From: Marinomonas gallaica
Lineage (GTDB): Bacteria > Pseudomonadota > Gammaproteobacteria > Pseudomonadales > Marinomonadaceae
Assembly (NCBI RefSeq): GCF_001639745.1
Contig: NZ_LTAX01000001.1
Location: forward strand, 372,001 to 436,000
Length of the DNA stretch: 64,000 nucleotides
Direction of reading: 5' to 3'
Below are positions 15,324-25,239 of the stretch, in pieces. Each line of letters starts with the position of its first letter. Position 1 is the stretch's first letter. The notes beneath the pieces were generated by a model, which saw nothing but the letters and a program-made list of their open reading frames with translations, made no database searches and had not been told where the DNA came from. The position numbers were made by a program, and so were the translations under genes.

Positions 15324-17768
15324 TCAGAGTGCAGCAGATGAATTTTCACAAAATGACTCGAAATCGACCGCACACATAGGTCGACCAAAGTAGTACCCCT
15401 GATAGGTGTAACAACCCATTAATTTCAGTTGTTTAAAATGTTCATTTGTTTCTACGCCTTCCGCTAATACTTTCAAGGATAAGGCATTAGCCATGGCAAT
15501 CACAGCTAAAACAATTGCGTAATCATCCTTATCAGCAATTAAGTCGCGAACAAAAGACTGGTCTATTTTAAGGCGATCGATAGGTAAATCTTTCAGATAT
15601 TTGAGCGAAGAATAGCCCGTACCAAAATCGTCGATTGACAAACTAATTCCCAGAGAGCGAATTTTCTCCATTTTAGACAAAGCACTGTCCAAATCCGTCA
15701 TCAAGGTATTTTCAGTGATCTCAATATCCATCAACTTAGCAGGTAAACCACTTTTTGTGAGGGCAAACATAATACCATCGATCAGACTTTCATGCGCAAA
15801 TTGCAGCGGGCTCACATTTATCGATATGCGCCAATCTTCTTGCCAAACACCTTGCTGAAGCCAAGTCGCTACTTGTGATGTAGCCTGCTTTAAAACAATC
15901 CGGCCAATATCATGAATTAAGCCAATGTCTTCAGCGATACCGATAAAATCCATTGGGGAGACGCGGCCCATATCTTTATCATCCCAACGCAATAACGCTT
16001 CGGCACCAATGATCTCGCCTTTTTCATTATTTTGAGGCTGGTAATAAACCTCAAACTCTTCATTTTTAACCGCGCGATACAGCGATTTCTCCATTTTCAA
16101 ACGCGCATCAGACAGCGATTGCATGTCCTCTTGGAAAAAAGCAAAGGTGTTTCGCCCGAGCTCTTTCGCTTTGTAAAGTGCGGTATCCGCCTGACGAACG
16201 ATGATAGCAGTGGACTCTTCACTTCCATCAAAAAATGAAACGCCCATACTTGCTGTTATATGCAAATCATGACCACTTACATGTTTGAGATCAGAACAAG
16301 ACGCTAACACCCTTTGCATAAAGCTAATAATAGGAACATTGCTCTCATTCATGGAGCCACGAACTTGGCTCCACAAAAAGACAAATTCATCCCCCCCCAT
16401 ACGGGCAAACGTGGTATTGGGTGGAACTAGCGGCAATAAAGACTCAACAACTTCCACTAAAAGCTGGTCACCAACATTGTGGCCTAGTGCATCATTGATG
16501 GTCTTAAAGCGGTCTAAGTCTAAAATGATCAAAGCCCCAAAATGACCTTTTGCCATATGGTCCATGGACTTCTGTAAATGATCAATCATCAATGTTCGGT
16601 TAGGCAAACGTGTTAACGAATCGTAATACGATAAACGATTGATTCGCTGTTGCGCTTCTTTTCGCTCAGATAAATCTCGCATTAGCAGTACAACCTCTGT
16701 TTCACCTTGAACTTGATATTTGCTAATACGAATTTCAATTGGAATAAAATGCTGGTTTGTCGATAAGGTAGTCTCCGCCGTCATCACCTCATCGACAGGT
16801 AAATTATGCAACGACTCTTCTAGAGACACCCAAAAGCTTCCACCCTGCAAACTGGCTAAAGAGATACCTGTTAACTGCTCTGAAGGAAGACCCATCAGTT
16901 TTTCGGTGGCTTCGTTTACAACACAAATCGTTAACGCTTCATCCAAGACAATGATGCCATCTGCTGCGTGACTGATCATTGCTTTAGAGTGCTGATGGCT
17001 TCGCTCTAATGCATCAAGAGCACTGGTTAAACGACGCCACAATTCACTAAATGTCGACTTTAAACGACCCAGTTCATCGTGCCGATGCAGGGCGTCAAAT
17101 GAAGGTGGCATCACCACATTTTGGTTTTCATCGACACGACTGATCGACCACGTAAGCTGTTTGAGTGGACGTGTAACAATAAAATAAAAAAGCAGAGAAA
17201 GAATAGACGCCAGTAAGATATCTTTTATGAGGTTTTGTATGAAAAGGTGGCTGTTAAAACCAATAATTTGCTCTATTAGATAACGTCGATCGAGCTCAAC
17301 TTGAATGATCCCCAGCTGTATTTCTATACCACTGTAATTCAGATTACGGGTTACCGTTAACTCATCTCGTATTAAAAAGTTCGCTATCTCACCACTCCAA
17401 GAGGGCTCCATATACGGCGCACTGGCTTCAGAAAATACGTTATTGTTTTCATCAAAAACAACGGCTTTAGCTATAGCAGGATTATACAGCAGGCTTTCGA
17501 CTTGCTGTTGGGCAAAGGCTTTATCTAAACGAAACAACGCTTGAGCCAACGGTCGCTCAACAATGGACAAAAGATCGTTAAACTCTTTTTGAATTCGGTA
17601 AGGCTCTTGCTGGATAGTTTGGTAAGATTTGAAAAAGCTAAGAACTAGGCTCAATACTACGGCCAGTATAAATGTGGCCAGCGATTGTTTTATATACAGT
17701 GATCGATTCAATTTTGATGCCATTACTGCCCAGCCGCTGTCGATAAACACAGTACCTATTTGGTACAC
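15324..17768 (-). CDS. PAS-GGDEF-EAL membrane protein (c-di-GMP turnover)
   Basis: The protein has up to 814 residues. Order: membrane helix (about 30-48), periplasmic sensor (about 49-180), second helix, HAMP-like linker, PAS domain (about 265-375), GGDEF domain with intact MGGDEF near residue 459, and EAL domain with intact GAEALLRW near 590. The catalytic remainder of the EAL domain is also present (INVSPLQF, EITENTLM, DDFGTGYSS, KIDQSF). It can therefore in principle both make and degrade c-di-GMP. The longest frame opens with GTG at 17768; ATG at 17723 (MASKLNRSL) gives 799 residues and starts nearer the first helix. Neither has a strong ribosome binding site, so the start is uncertain. 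The GGDEF codons lie in a run of eight G. Confidence 0.9.
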   Translation of the reverse strand: MYQIGTVFIDSGWAVMASKLNRSLYIKQSLATFILAVVLSLVLSFFKSYQTIQQEPYRIQKEFNDLLSIVERPLAQALFRLDKAFAQQQVESLLYNPAIAKAVVFDENNNVFSEASAPYMEPSWSGEIANFLIRDELTVTRNLNYSGIEIQLGIIQVELDRRYLIEQIIGFNSHLFIQNLIKDILLASILSLLFYFIVTRPLKQLTWSISRVDENQNVVMPPSFDALHRHDELGRLKSTFSELWRRLTSALDALERSHQHSKAMISHAADGIIVLDEALTICVVNEATEKLMGLPSEQLTGISLASLQGGSFWVSLEESLHNLPVDEVMTAETTLSTNQHFIPIEIRISKYQVQGETEVVLLMRDLSERKEAQQRINRLSYYDSLTRLPNRTLMIDHLQKSMDHMAKGHFGALIILDLDRFKTINDALGHNVGDQLLVEVVESLLPLVPPNTTFARMGGDEFVFLWSQVRGSMNESNVPIISFMQRVLASCSDLKHVSGHDLHITASMGVSFFDGSEESTAIIVRQADTALYKAKELGRNTFAFFQEDMQSLSDARLKMEKSLYRAVKNEEFEVYYQPQNNEKGEIIGAEALLRWDDKDMGRVSPMDFIGIAEDIGLIHDIGRIVLKQATSQVATWLQQGVWQEDWRISINVSPLQFAHESLIDGIMFALTKSGLPAKLMDIEITENTLMTDLDSALSKMEKIRSLGISLSIDDFGTGYSSLKYLKDLPIDRLKIDQSFVRDLIADKDDYAIVLAVIAMANALSLKVLAEGVETNEHFKQLKLMGCYTYQGYYFGRPMCAVDFESFCENSSAAL

Positions 17769-17964
17769 CTAACTCTAACGATAGAGAAAGACTATACAGC
17801 GTTAAGGGTTGTATTAAAACAACCCTTAACATGACATAAAACAGAATTATCACACAATTGTATAAGCTTATTATTCTCTTCGACTAGTACCATTAAGTTT
17901 TTCAAAATCAGCTAGATACACATTAAGGATTGCTAATTAAGATCTTGTGAAAACGTTGCTTCTT

Positions 17965-19194
17965 CTAAACGGCATTAGAAGTCAAGCTACCGGTAGACAG
18001 CTTCGATTGCTTTAGATGATATTGGGACAAAATCAAAGCCACCACAAACACTCCGGACAAAATCAGCCAAGAACCAAGCACAACTCCTATCCAACCTCCA
18101 GCCTGCCAAAATGGATCTAAGTAGAACCCACCTACACTTGCCCCTAAATAGTAAAATACTAGGTACAAAGACGATGCGCTGGCTTTTGCCTGATGAGCAT
18201 TTTTGCTTACAAAGCCACTGGCCGTGGAATGACATAAAAAGAAGCCAAAACAATTAATCAGCAAACCAATAATGATGCTAGTTAACGACCCGTATAAAGT
18301 GATCGCAGAGCCTAGCATCAGTATAAGTGTACCAAGTGCCATAATTTTTGGTTGCGAACAATACGCCGCTAATTTTCCCGAGAACGCTGACCCTATCGTC
18401 CCGGTCAAATAGGTTAAAAAAAGCAGGCTGACATACGTGGCAGACAAAGAGTAAGGCTCAGCTTCTAAAACAAACGTAATATAGCTGTACTGATTAATGA
18501 ATATGAAAAAATTAAAGCCGCCAATCAAATAGCACATTAACAAAATAGGATTGCTTATATGCAGCTTTACATTCGTGAATAATGTAGCAGGGTGAAAACG
18601 CTTAGCATGAAAGTTCTCGGAATTTGGCAGTAATACCCAGAACAGAAAGAAACATACCATACTGACAACAGACATTACGAAAAACGCCGCAGAAGGCCCC
18701 TGCCATTCACCCACAAACCCGCCAATTAAGCGCCCCCCAATACCGCCGATCGTATTGCCACTAATATACAAACCAACGGCTACAGCCATCGCTTGCGGAC
18801 GATATTCATCACCCAGATACGCAACGGCAATAGCAGGCAAACCAGCGAGAAAAAATCCCTGTAAAGCTCTGAGTAATAGCAGCTCACTGTATTGAGTAAC
18901 AAAACCAAGAGAAAATGTCGTCAGTGTCACCCCAAGCAACGCCATGATCATAATATTTTTACGGCCTAACGCGTCAGATAAGGGCCCGTAAACCAGCAAA
19001 GATAAGCCTAAGGTCAAAGTGGTAATGGTAAAGCTGCTTGCGGCTTGGAGCTCGGAAATCGAAAACTCATGCGCAATCATTGGCAACAAGGGCTGAGTGA
19101 CATAGACGTTCGCAAAAACCATAAACGAACCAATCACCAGTGCTAATGTACCGCGCCAAAATGCCCAACTACCTGTATCAATCACCTTATCCAC
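17965..19194 (-). CDS. MFS transporter, YnfM-like
   Basis: The protein has 409 residues and twelve predicted membrane helices, with the MFS motif GPLSDALGRKNIMI between helices 2 and 3 and the motif GGIGGRLIGGF in the middle of the N-terminal half. The opening (FVTQPLLPMIAHEFSIS-type) is that of the YnfM/arabinose-efflux group. It is transcribed divergently from a LysR gene with 84 bases between the starts, the usual arrangement of a LysR regulator and its exporter target. Substrate unknown. Confidence 0.87.
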   Translation of the reverse strand: MDKVIDTGSWAFWRGTLALVIGSFMVFANVYVTQPLLPMIAHEFSISELQAASSFTITTLTLGLSLLVYGPLSDALGRKNIMIMALLGVTLTTFSLGFVTQYSELLLLRALQGFFLAGLPAIAVAYLGDEYRPQAMAVAVGLYISGNTIGGIGGRLIGGFVGEWQGPSAAFFVMSVVSMVCFFLFWVLLPNSENFHAKRFHPATLFTNVKLHISNPILLMCYLIGGFNFFIFINQYSYITFVLEAEPYSLSATYVSLLFLTYLTGTIGSAFSGKLAAYCSQPKIMALGTLILMLGSAITLYGSLTSIIIGLLINCFGFFLCHSTASGFVSKNAHQAKASASSLYLVFYYLGASVGGFYLDPFWQAGGWIGVVLGSWLILSGVFVVALILSQYHLKQSKLSTGSLTSNAV

Positions 19195-19278
19195 TCCGAT
19201 AATAGAAGAATAAAATGACTATACGTATTATATTTGCATCAATAAAATATATTTAAATTATCGATTGGATAACATAAA

Positions 19279-20169
19279 TTGATAGAAATAAAACCTATAC
19301 GCTATTTTTTAGCTGTAGCGGAAGAGCTCAGTTTTACACGTGCAGCGGAACGACTGCACATTGCTCAACCCGCCATCAGTATGGCAATCAAAAAGCTTGA
19401 GAAAGAAGTCGGCGTCGACCTTTTTCATCGACAAGATAGAAAAGTCAGTCTTACCGATGAAGGTCGCGTACTGCTAAATCATGCAAAAAAACTCATTCAG
19501 CAAGCAGACGAAACGGCACTCGCTATGCAAGAGCTTAGCGGTCTTGAAAAAGGGGAAGTACGCGTCGGCATCCCAAGCATGCTTGGCTCGTACTACTTCC
19601 CTCCAATATTAATGGCATTTCGACATCAGCACCCGAACCTGACTCTGCAAGTCATTGAGGGTGGCACATGGAAACTTCAACAAATGCTGGAAGTCGGAGA
19701 AATTGATTTAAGCGTTATCGTCGCAGAGAAGCCCAGCGAACAACTTGAAACACGTGCCTTACTTAAGGAACAAATGATGGTCACGGTTAATCAAGAGCAC
19801 CCTTTCGCACAATATGAAAGCGTCACGTCTGAGCAATTTTTTAAAGAAGAATTGGTGATGTTTAAAGAAGGTTATTTTCATCGCAGAGTCATTGACCGAC
19901 TGGCACAAGAACAAGGGGTCACACCGAACTTTGGCTTTGAAACCAACCTTATTCCACTGATCAAATCCATCGTCAAACAAGGTTTTGGTATTACCACCCT
20001 ACTTGGGATGGTCATTGAAGAAAATGACCATCTTGTTACCCGCCCTTTTTCGGAAGCAGTATGGCTGGACATTAACATCGCTTGGCGCAAAGATGGTTAC
20101 TTGTCCAAAGCAAACGCAGCCTTTCTGTCCTTCTTAATTCAAGAAACAGAACACAAAAAGCCAGCGTAA
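19279..20169 (+). CDS. LysR-family transcriptional regulator
   Basis: The protein has 296 residues. The N-terminal winged helix-turn-helix is clear (FTRAAERLHIAQPAISMAIK, about residues 18-37), followed by the linker helix and a periplasmic-binding-like effector domain starting at VRVGIPSMLGSYY. The start is TTG at 19279, giving the standard LysR opening IEIKPIRYFLAVAEEL; no ATG is available before the HTH and GGATAAC lies upstream. It probably controls the divergent MFS gene. The A+T-rich 84-base gap contains an ATATTT-N9-AAATAT inverted repeat, a possible T-N11-A type site. Confidence 0.88.
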   Translation: MIEIKPIRYFLAVAEELSFTRAAERLHIAQPAISMAIKKLEKEVGVDLFHRQDRKVSLTDEGRVLLNHAKKLIQQADETALAMQELSGLEKGEVRVGIPSMLGSYYFPPILMAFRHQHPNLTLQVIEGGTWKLQQMLEVGEIDLSVIVAEKPSEQLETRALLKEQMMVTVNQEHPFAQYESVTSEQFFKEELVMFKEGYFHRRVIDRLAQEQGVTPNFGFETNLIPLIKSIVKQGFGITTLLGMVIEENDHLVTRPFSEAVWLDINIAWRKDGYLSKANAAFLSFLIQETEHKKPA

Positions 20170-20180
20170 ACGCTGGCTTT
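20157..20180 (+). terminator. Terminator overlapping the end of the LysR gene
   Basis: AAAGCCAGCG-TAAA-CGCTGGCTTT forms a 10-bp perfect stem with the stop codon TAA in its loop. It can also act for the converging CbiM-like gene. Confidence 0.8.
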
Positions 20181-20197
20181 AATACTACTATTTTATG

Positions 20198-20875
20198 TTA
20201 TTTAGTTTGGTATAAGCGCTCTTCTACTAAGCGTGACCCCTGCAAAGAACGACACGTCTTTGCACCGGCCAAGATTGCGAGATCCAAAATAGGCTCTAAT
20301 AGCACAACGCTTAAGTACGCCATACCAAATGTCGCGACAGAACTAAGGTTTTCAGCGCCAAACCCCTGACCATAGAATGCCCAAAAGGCAACCCAAGCAA
20401 CGATCCCGCTTTGATACGTTAAAGACAGGCGCAATGCTTGGCTATAACGGATATCGACGTACGCTGTTTTCTCAGAAATAGTTCGACGTGCGATGGCCGT
20501 CATCGCAAATAAAGGCAATAACAACGTGGTTACGTTCATGGCGTATTGAGGCAGATCAAACGGTGCGAAAAACACTCCTTGTAACAATAACCCCACACTT
20601 AGCCCGATCGCTGCTGCAGCCGAGCCAAAGATCAAAAACAGTGTCGATCCCAATATAAAGTGCACTTCCGATACACCTACTGGCTGTTTTGGAAACACTT
20701 CAAAAAAGATAAATACCAGCAAAGCTGACATCAATGCCCGACTTAAAAGACTGACTAAGCCATCTTTTTTGATCGTGTCTAATGAAGATTTTGCGGCAAT
20801 AGCAAAAGCCAATGCCGCAGTTGCGTAACTCAATCCTAGCTTAGCGCCTGTGACAACGCCTGGTTCGATATGCAC
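20198..20875 (-). CDS. CbiM-like cobalt transport permease
   Basis: The protein has 225 residues and about six membrane helices. The start is GTG at 20873-20875, because AGGAGG (20882-20887) lies exactly six bases upstream and the protein then begins (M)HIEPGVVTGAKLGLSYA. That is the N-terminal metal-binding 'MHI' of CbiM-type substrate-capture components, where His2 helps bind Co2+ or Ni2+. An upstream ATG would bury this motif and overlap the ribosome binding site. A cobalamin riboswitch directly precedes the gene, which supports cobalt uptake for B12 synthesis. No CbiN, CbiQ or CbiO gene is adjacent, so it either works alone or with partners encoded elsewhere. Confidence 0.82.
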   Translation of the reverse strand: MHIEPGVVTGAKLGLSYATAALAFAIAAKSSLDTIKKDGLVSLLSRALMSALLVFIFFEVFPKQPVGVSEVHFILGSTLFLIFGSAAAAIGLSVGLLLQGVFFAPFDLPQYAMNVTTLLLPLFAMTAIARRTISEKTAYVDIRYSQALRLSLTYQSGIVAWVAFWAFYGQGFGAENLSSVATFGMAYLSVVLLEPILDLAILAGAKTCRSLQGSRLVEERLYQTK

Positions 20876-20914
20876 AATGTGCCTCCTAATGGTTTTCATA
20901 CCACCCGTATGAGA

Positions 20915-21105
20915 AAAGAACAGAAGTCAAATGGCCGGTCTCCGGACTCGGTAACGTTTACAGCCACCTTCCCAAAAATCAGTGGTGACTGCCGTGCAAT
21001 CCTTGCTGTTACCTACCGTTGCGGGGGCAGTATAGGATCATCAGCACTGGCTGATTCCCTATTTCCCGTTTCACTTTTTACAAAGCACCGTTCAACAGGC
21101 GCACT
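20915..21105 (-). promoter_or_regulatory. Cobalamin riboswitch (adenosylcobalamin aptamer)
   Basis: Read on the minus strand, the conserved blocks occur in order: GGTGCTTTGTAAAAAGTGAAA, then GGGAATCAGCCAG, the core TGCCCCCGCAACGGTAG, then GGCAGTCACCACTG, GGGAAGGTGGC, and the B12 box GAGTCCGGAGACCGGCC. The ends are approximate. The CbiM-like start lies about 40-50 bases further on; a small TCATAC/GTATGA hairpin and the AGGAGG site in between suggest control of translation initiation. High B12 should switch cobalt uptake off. Confidence 0.95.
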
Positions 21106-21141
21106 TTAACAACTTTAGAGGCAATAAAGAACTGAGTATAT

Positions 21142-22233
21142 TTACTGATCCGAGTGGTTTGATTCATGAGTACGCGAAAATAATAGTTCTGATAATCGGC
21201 TACGTTCGTCCATTTTTTGTTCTAACGAGCGAAATAGGCCCGTACGATGAAAAATTGCCCCAGCGACAAAGCCGATGACACTACCCAGCACAATATCAAT
21301 CATGCGATGCTCAAGTAACACCGACGCATCCATCCCACTTGAGGTAATCTCTGCCATAATGACGGTCAAAGGCGTGATAAAAATCACCGCCAGTCCGTAA
21401 TTTTTGACGATTAAAACTTCGACTATGGTTTGCAGCGCACATATCCAAAGAGCCAGTACGATGGGTGATGGATGAAACGCGAAAATAAAACTGGCAAGCA
21501 GCATCCCGATAGACGTCCCTACTATACGGTGGATATTACGATGCCAAACCATTCGGAACGTCGCACCCTGTAATATCGCCGCACACGAGATCGGCACCCA
21601 ATAAGGATTGTCAAGATCCAAACTCAATGCGAAAGCATAAGCACCGCTGATGCAGATACTTAAAAATAACGCTTCTAATAATATAGCGTTTACTCTCGGG
21701 TCGACTTCTACTGGGATCGAGGTCGTTCTGTGTGCACCCGTACAAAGGCTGTAAATAAATGCCATTAATACAGCCCATAACCCACCTAATGCAATCAAGC
21801 CAACTCGCATGGGAATTGCTGCAAACTCAAACGGCATTGCCATCGCGACACACGACGACAAAATAAAAAAGAAACTGCCTGGTGGAGGAAGCCGATAGTA
21901 GCGCGTGATCACAATAACGGTTAATGCAATTAGAAATAACCCAACCGGAGCTAATCCAGGTACCGCAGCGGCAAGCGTCGCAACCGTTAAACACGCCATA
22001 AAACCAAACGTACACAGAATCATCGTCAACATTCGAGACGTTGTACGATTTGGGCTCATGTATAAAAATACCATCGCGCCTAAGCTTGCAATCATGGCAT
22101 CATTAAATGTCCCAGTTAACGCACCAATAACAGCGGGCGCGCCAATCGCGACACCAGCCGTCACAGGTAAATGCCATGGTCGACTAGCCTTATTCAAAGC
22201 CACTAGACCTTTTAGGGTTGTTCGAATACTCAC
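21142..22233 (-). CDS. FUSC-family inner membrane protein
   Basis: The protein has 363 residues and about ten hydrophobic helices in two similar blocks, for example VFLYMSPNRTTSRMLTMI early and ISCAAILQGATFRMVWHRNIHRIVGTSIGM in the second half. The latter is the FUSC/YccS-type motif (R-x-x-G-T). Relatives include fusaric-acid resistance proteins and aromatic-acid efflux components, but many are of unknown function. A short charged tail ends the protein. It is on the same strand as, and upstream of, the riboswitch, which would stop it from being co-regulated unless transcripts run through. Confidence 0.8.
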   Translation of the reverse strand: MSIRTTLKGLVALNKASRPWHLPVTAGVAIGAPAVIGALTGTFNDAMIASLGAMVFLYMSPNRTTSRMLTMILCTFGFMACLTVATLAAAVPGLAPVGLFLIALTVIVITRYYRLPPPGSFFFILSSCVAMAMPFEFAAIPMRVGLIALGGLWAVLMAFIYSLCTGAHRTTSIPVEVDPRVNAILLEALFLSICISGAYAFALSLDLDNPYWVPISCAAILQGATFRMVWHRNIHRIVGTSIGMLLASFIFAFHPSPIVLALWICALQTIVEVLIVKNYGLAVIFITPLTVIMAEITSSGMDASVLLEHRMIDIVLGSVIGFVAGAIFHRTGLFRSLEQKMDERSRLSELLFSRTHESNHSDQ

Positions 22234-22377
22234 TTAATTGAGCCTTTTAAAATTGAATCATTAATAGGTAGATCACTTTATAATAAAATAAATATTTCAT
22301 TGATTAAAAAGTGTTTGTATCGTGTAAAAACCTTATAGCATCTAACTGTCATTTGCACATTTAAAAAGGAACGCCCA

Positions 22378-24282
22378 ATGAACCTCTCGTTGCAGACTAA
22401 AATCACCCTACAAAGTATCCTTGCAACAATGATCGTAACCATTGCGGTAGCTTGGTTAGCATTTAGCAAGTTTGATACTGCCAATCAAAATAGCATTCAA
22501 TCCGAGTCCGCCTCACAAGCCTCCGCTATTAATATATACCTAACCAACTGGTATAACGACCGCGAAAGCACCATGCAAGCCATTAAGCAGCACCTACAGA
22601 CAAAACTTTCGCAAGGAGAAAACGAGACCGATATTTTACCCATTTTGCAACAAGCGCAATCAAGCCTTGGGTTTGGTATGACTTTTTTGGGTCTGGAAAA
22701 CGGCCATATGTATCGTCATGATCCAAGCTTGAACAGTGCGGATTACGACCCTAGAGCTCGGTCTTGGTATAAAGAAGCCAAGTCTTCTAATGCCGCCTAT
22801 GTCACAGCACCTTATGTTTCTGCGTCGACAGGAAAGCTGTCGATGACCTTTGTGCAGCCGATCATCGTCAACGGAAAATTCATTGGCGCCATTGGCGGGT
22901 TGGTGTTCTTAGACGATTTGCTCGACCGCATTCTTGAACTGGATGTTCTTGGTGACGGTGAGCTGATGCTAATAGGTCAATCCGGTGAAATATTAGCAAA
23001 TCAGAATAAAGACCTGATTCAGAAAAACATTACCGAAACAGACTATTCGATTACGCCTGCAGACCTAAAACAAGCGGCCACTTCTTTTACCTACAAAGAA
23101 ATTGATCTAAACGGATCTACTAAGTTTGCCTATCTAAAAGAGCTGGGAAAAACGAACTGGACGTTAGCACTGATCATGGATAAAGACACTCTGATGGCGC
23201 CAATACACGATTTTGCAAAAACTGCATTACTCTTCGCCATCATTTTGCTAATCATCATTTCCATTGTCATCTTTAAAGTATCTCAGCTACTTTTAAAAGG
23301 CTTGCGTACTGTAACAGCTCGCTTACAAGACATCGCAGAAGGAGACGCGGATCTAACGGCGCGAATTACTGTCAATAGCCGTGACGAAGTCGCCGAACTC
23401 GTAACTGGGTTTAACCAATTTGTTGAGCGATTGCAAGGCACTATTAATAATATAAAATCCATTGAAAACCGCCTATCAAAGCAATCCCAATCTATCAATT
23501 CTACCTCTAGTCACAGTCATGACCGCTTAATTGCTCAACAAAGCAGCATTACGATGGTCGCAACCGCGGTCCATGAAATGGCGCAAGCAACACAAGAAAT
23601 TGCTACCAATGCTCTGGAAACTGCCCGCAATGCTGATAATGCGGTTTCATCCAGTGAAGCCGGACAAGCCCAAATAGATGCCAGTCAGCGTAGTATTCAG
23701 CAACTAGCCAACGAAGTCAGTTCCGTTTCAACGGTCATCCAGCGTGTTAGCCAAGATGCAGAAAACATAAACTCTATTCTGAATACGATCTCGGGAATCG
23801 CAGAGCAAACTAACTTACTGGCCTTAAACGCAGCCATTGAAGCCGCTCGTGCAGGTGAACAAGGGCGAGGATTTGCGGTTGTAGCGGATGAAGTTCGTGT
23901 TCTGAGTCAGCGCACTTACAGTTCCATAGAAGAAATCCAAAAAATGATCGAAAACCTGCAAGTCAGCAGTGGTAACGCCGTCACACAAATTCAGCGTAGC
24001 CATGATCAATCAGAGCGCAGCGTCGAAGATATTCGTACCGCTCGAGAAAGTTTCGATGATATCAAGCAACTTATAACCAGTATTAGCGACCGTGCGACTC
24101 AAATAGCCAGCGCCACGGAAGAACAAACCAGTGTTTCAAAAGATATCAGTGAAAATACAGCGGAAGTGGATGAAGGCGCTCGTGAAATGGTGACTTTTGC
24201 TCAGGAGAATTCAGAAACAGCCAAACAACTGGCACAGTTGACCAATGATCTAAAAGAAAACGTACATTACTTTAAAAGCTAA
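22378..24282 (+). CDS. Methyl-accepting chemotaxis protein with dCache sensor
   Basis: The protein has 634 residues: helix at about 9-30, a periplasmic double-Cache domain (about 35-280) with the ligand-pocket pattern [11 protein letters not shown] and [17 protein letters not shown], a second helix near 281-303, HAMP (about 304-360), then the coiled-coil signalling domain with the invariant hairpin tip [24 protein letters not shown] split here as [18 protein letters not shown] and the following [14 protein letters not shown]. The dCache motif YxPRxRxWY-like region is often found in receptors for amino acids or other small organic ligands. The ligand cannot be named. Translation starts at ATG 22378 after AAAAGGA. 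Confidence 0.94.
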   Translation: MNLSLQTKITLQSILATMIVTIAVAWLAFSKFDTANQNSIQSESASQASAINIYLTNWYNDRESTMQAIKQHLQTKLSQGENETDILPILQQAQSSLGFGMTFLGLENGHMYRHDPSLNSADYDPRARSWYKEAKSSNAAYVTAPYVSASTGKLSMTFVQPIIVNGKFIGAIGGLVFLDDLLDRILELDVLGDGELMLIGQSGEILANQNKDLIQKNITETDYSITPADLKQAATSFTYKEIDLNGSTKFAYLKELGKTNWTLALIMDKDTLMAPIHDFAKTALLFAIILLIIISIVIFKVSQLLLKGLRTVTARLQDIAEGDADLTARITVNSRDEVAELVTGFNQFVERLQGTINNIKSIENRLSKQSQSINSTSSHSHDRLIAQQSSITMVATAVHEMAQATQEIATNALETARNADNAVSSSEAGQAQIDASQRSIQQLANEVSSVSTVIQRVSQDAENINSILNTISGIAEQTNLLALNAAIEAARAGEQGRGFAVVADEVRVLSQRTYSSIEEIQKMIENLQVSSGNAVTQIQRSHDQSERSVEDIRTARESFDDIKQLITSISDRATQIASATEEQTSVSKDISENTAEVDEGAREMVTFAQENSETAKQLAQLTNDLKENVHYFKS

Positions 24283-24295
24283 AAGCACTATAAAT

Positions 24296-24326
24296 AAAAA
24301 CGCCCAGCATAAAGCTGGGCGTTTTT
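24296..24326. terminator. Bidirectional intrinsic terminator
   Basis: AAAAACGCCCAGC-ATAAA-GCTGGGCGTTTTT. It lies between the convergent chemoreceptor (+) and NnrU (-) genes. Confidence 0.9.
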
Positions 24327-24338
24327 ATTTGGATTGAT

Positions 24339-24920
24339 CTACACCGCAAAAGGTGCAACACCAATTAATAATCCGTGTAGATAAAATGCAACAGCAACGT
24401 ACGCTAATACGCCCACCACCACGGCAATAAAGTCATACTTGAAATCTGGCGCCAAAAACGTCTCACCTTGCTGCTTAATACGACGTCGTGAAATCACGAA
24501 GTTCGCTACCGCCCAAGCTAAAAAGCTACCGAAAAGTACGACATCCGCGGTCGTTCCATTGCTGATTAAATGAGCAAATGCCCAGAGTTTTATACCGACC
24601 ACCATTGGTACACCAACACGGGCCTTAATCTTCGAATACGGCATAGCGGCAGCGGCGATATAAATAAACGCGAACAGGATGATTAGCGCAGCAACATGAC
24701 GCGTCCAAACAGGAGGAACCCATAACCATTCGGCACTGTAACGAGCATATCCATACCCCATGATCGTTGTCAGCAACCCGATAATAGCGACGACAGCATG
24801 CAGCATTTTCCAGTTATTTTCACCTAACTGCTGCATCATAAATTCCCGCCAATCTGGGGCGAATAAACGTATCGAATGAATCCCAATAAACAATACCAAT
24901 CCAACCAGCAATAATGCCAT
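24339..24920 (-). CDS. NnrU-family membrane protein
   Basis: The protein has 193 residues and six or seven membrane helices. The pattern HSIRLFAPDWREFMMQQLGENNWKMLHAVVA near the N-terminus and KLWAFAHLISNGTTADVVLFGSFLAWAV towards the end is that of NnrU. NnrU was named for its link to nitrite and nitric-oxide reduction in Rhodobacter, but it occurs widely in non-denitrifiers and has distant similarity to methyltransferase/isoprenoid-modifying membrane proteins. No denitrification genes are adjacent. A terminator shared with the chemoreceptor follows. Confidence 0.87.
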   Translation of the reverse strand: MALLLVGLVLFIGIHSIRLFAPDWREFMMQQLGENNWKMLHAVVAIIGLLTTIMGYGYARYSAEWLWVPPVWTRHVAALIILFAFIYIAAAAMPYSKIKARVGVPMVVGIKLWAFAHLISNGTTADVVLFGSFLAWAVANFVISRRRIKQQGETFLAPDFKYDFIAVVVGVLAYVAVAFYLHGLLIGVAPFAV

Positions 24921-25239
24921 AGAGCACTCCTATAAAGTCATCTCTCAGTGTTAAGCATGACGTATGCAAATATGGGCCAAAAACGCCTTTTTATGGTGCA
25001 AAAGCGCCTTATTTGTATACGATATTTCCTTTCTTAATCAGTCAATTATACAGTCTTTACAGTGTATAAATGCAGCCCCTATACATTCCGTTTTCTTTGC
25101 GCTTTCTCGACAGCAAAATCACACTGTTGTGCTTATTAATCATTATCATAATAATTAGATAATTAGATAATTAGGCTAGCTAAGTAACTGTTTAAGCTGA
25201 ACCTACCCACTTTTTTTGAGACTCGAATTGTTCACTTTT
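24921..25239. other. Intergenic region upstream of opgG
   Basis: This 319-base stretch is A+T-rich in its right half, with a Fur-box-like sequence at 25135-25153 and an adjoining run of TAATTAGA-type repeats (25151-25173). It should contain the promoters of both nnrU (-) and opgGH (+). No gene was found. Confidence 0.5.
25135..25153 (-). promoter_or_regulatory. Fur-box-like sequence upstream of opgGH
   Basis: On the minus strand the sequence TATTATGATAATGATTAAT matches the 19-bp Fur consensus at 14 positions, including a full central GATAAT. It is about 90 bases before opgG and 215 before nnrU. A+T-richness makes chance matches likely. Confidence 0.3.
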
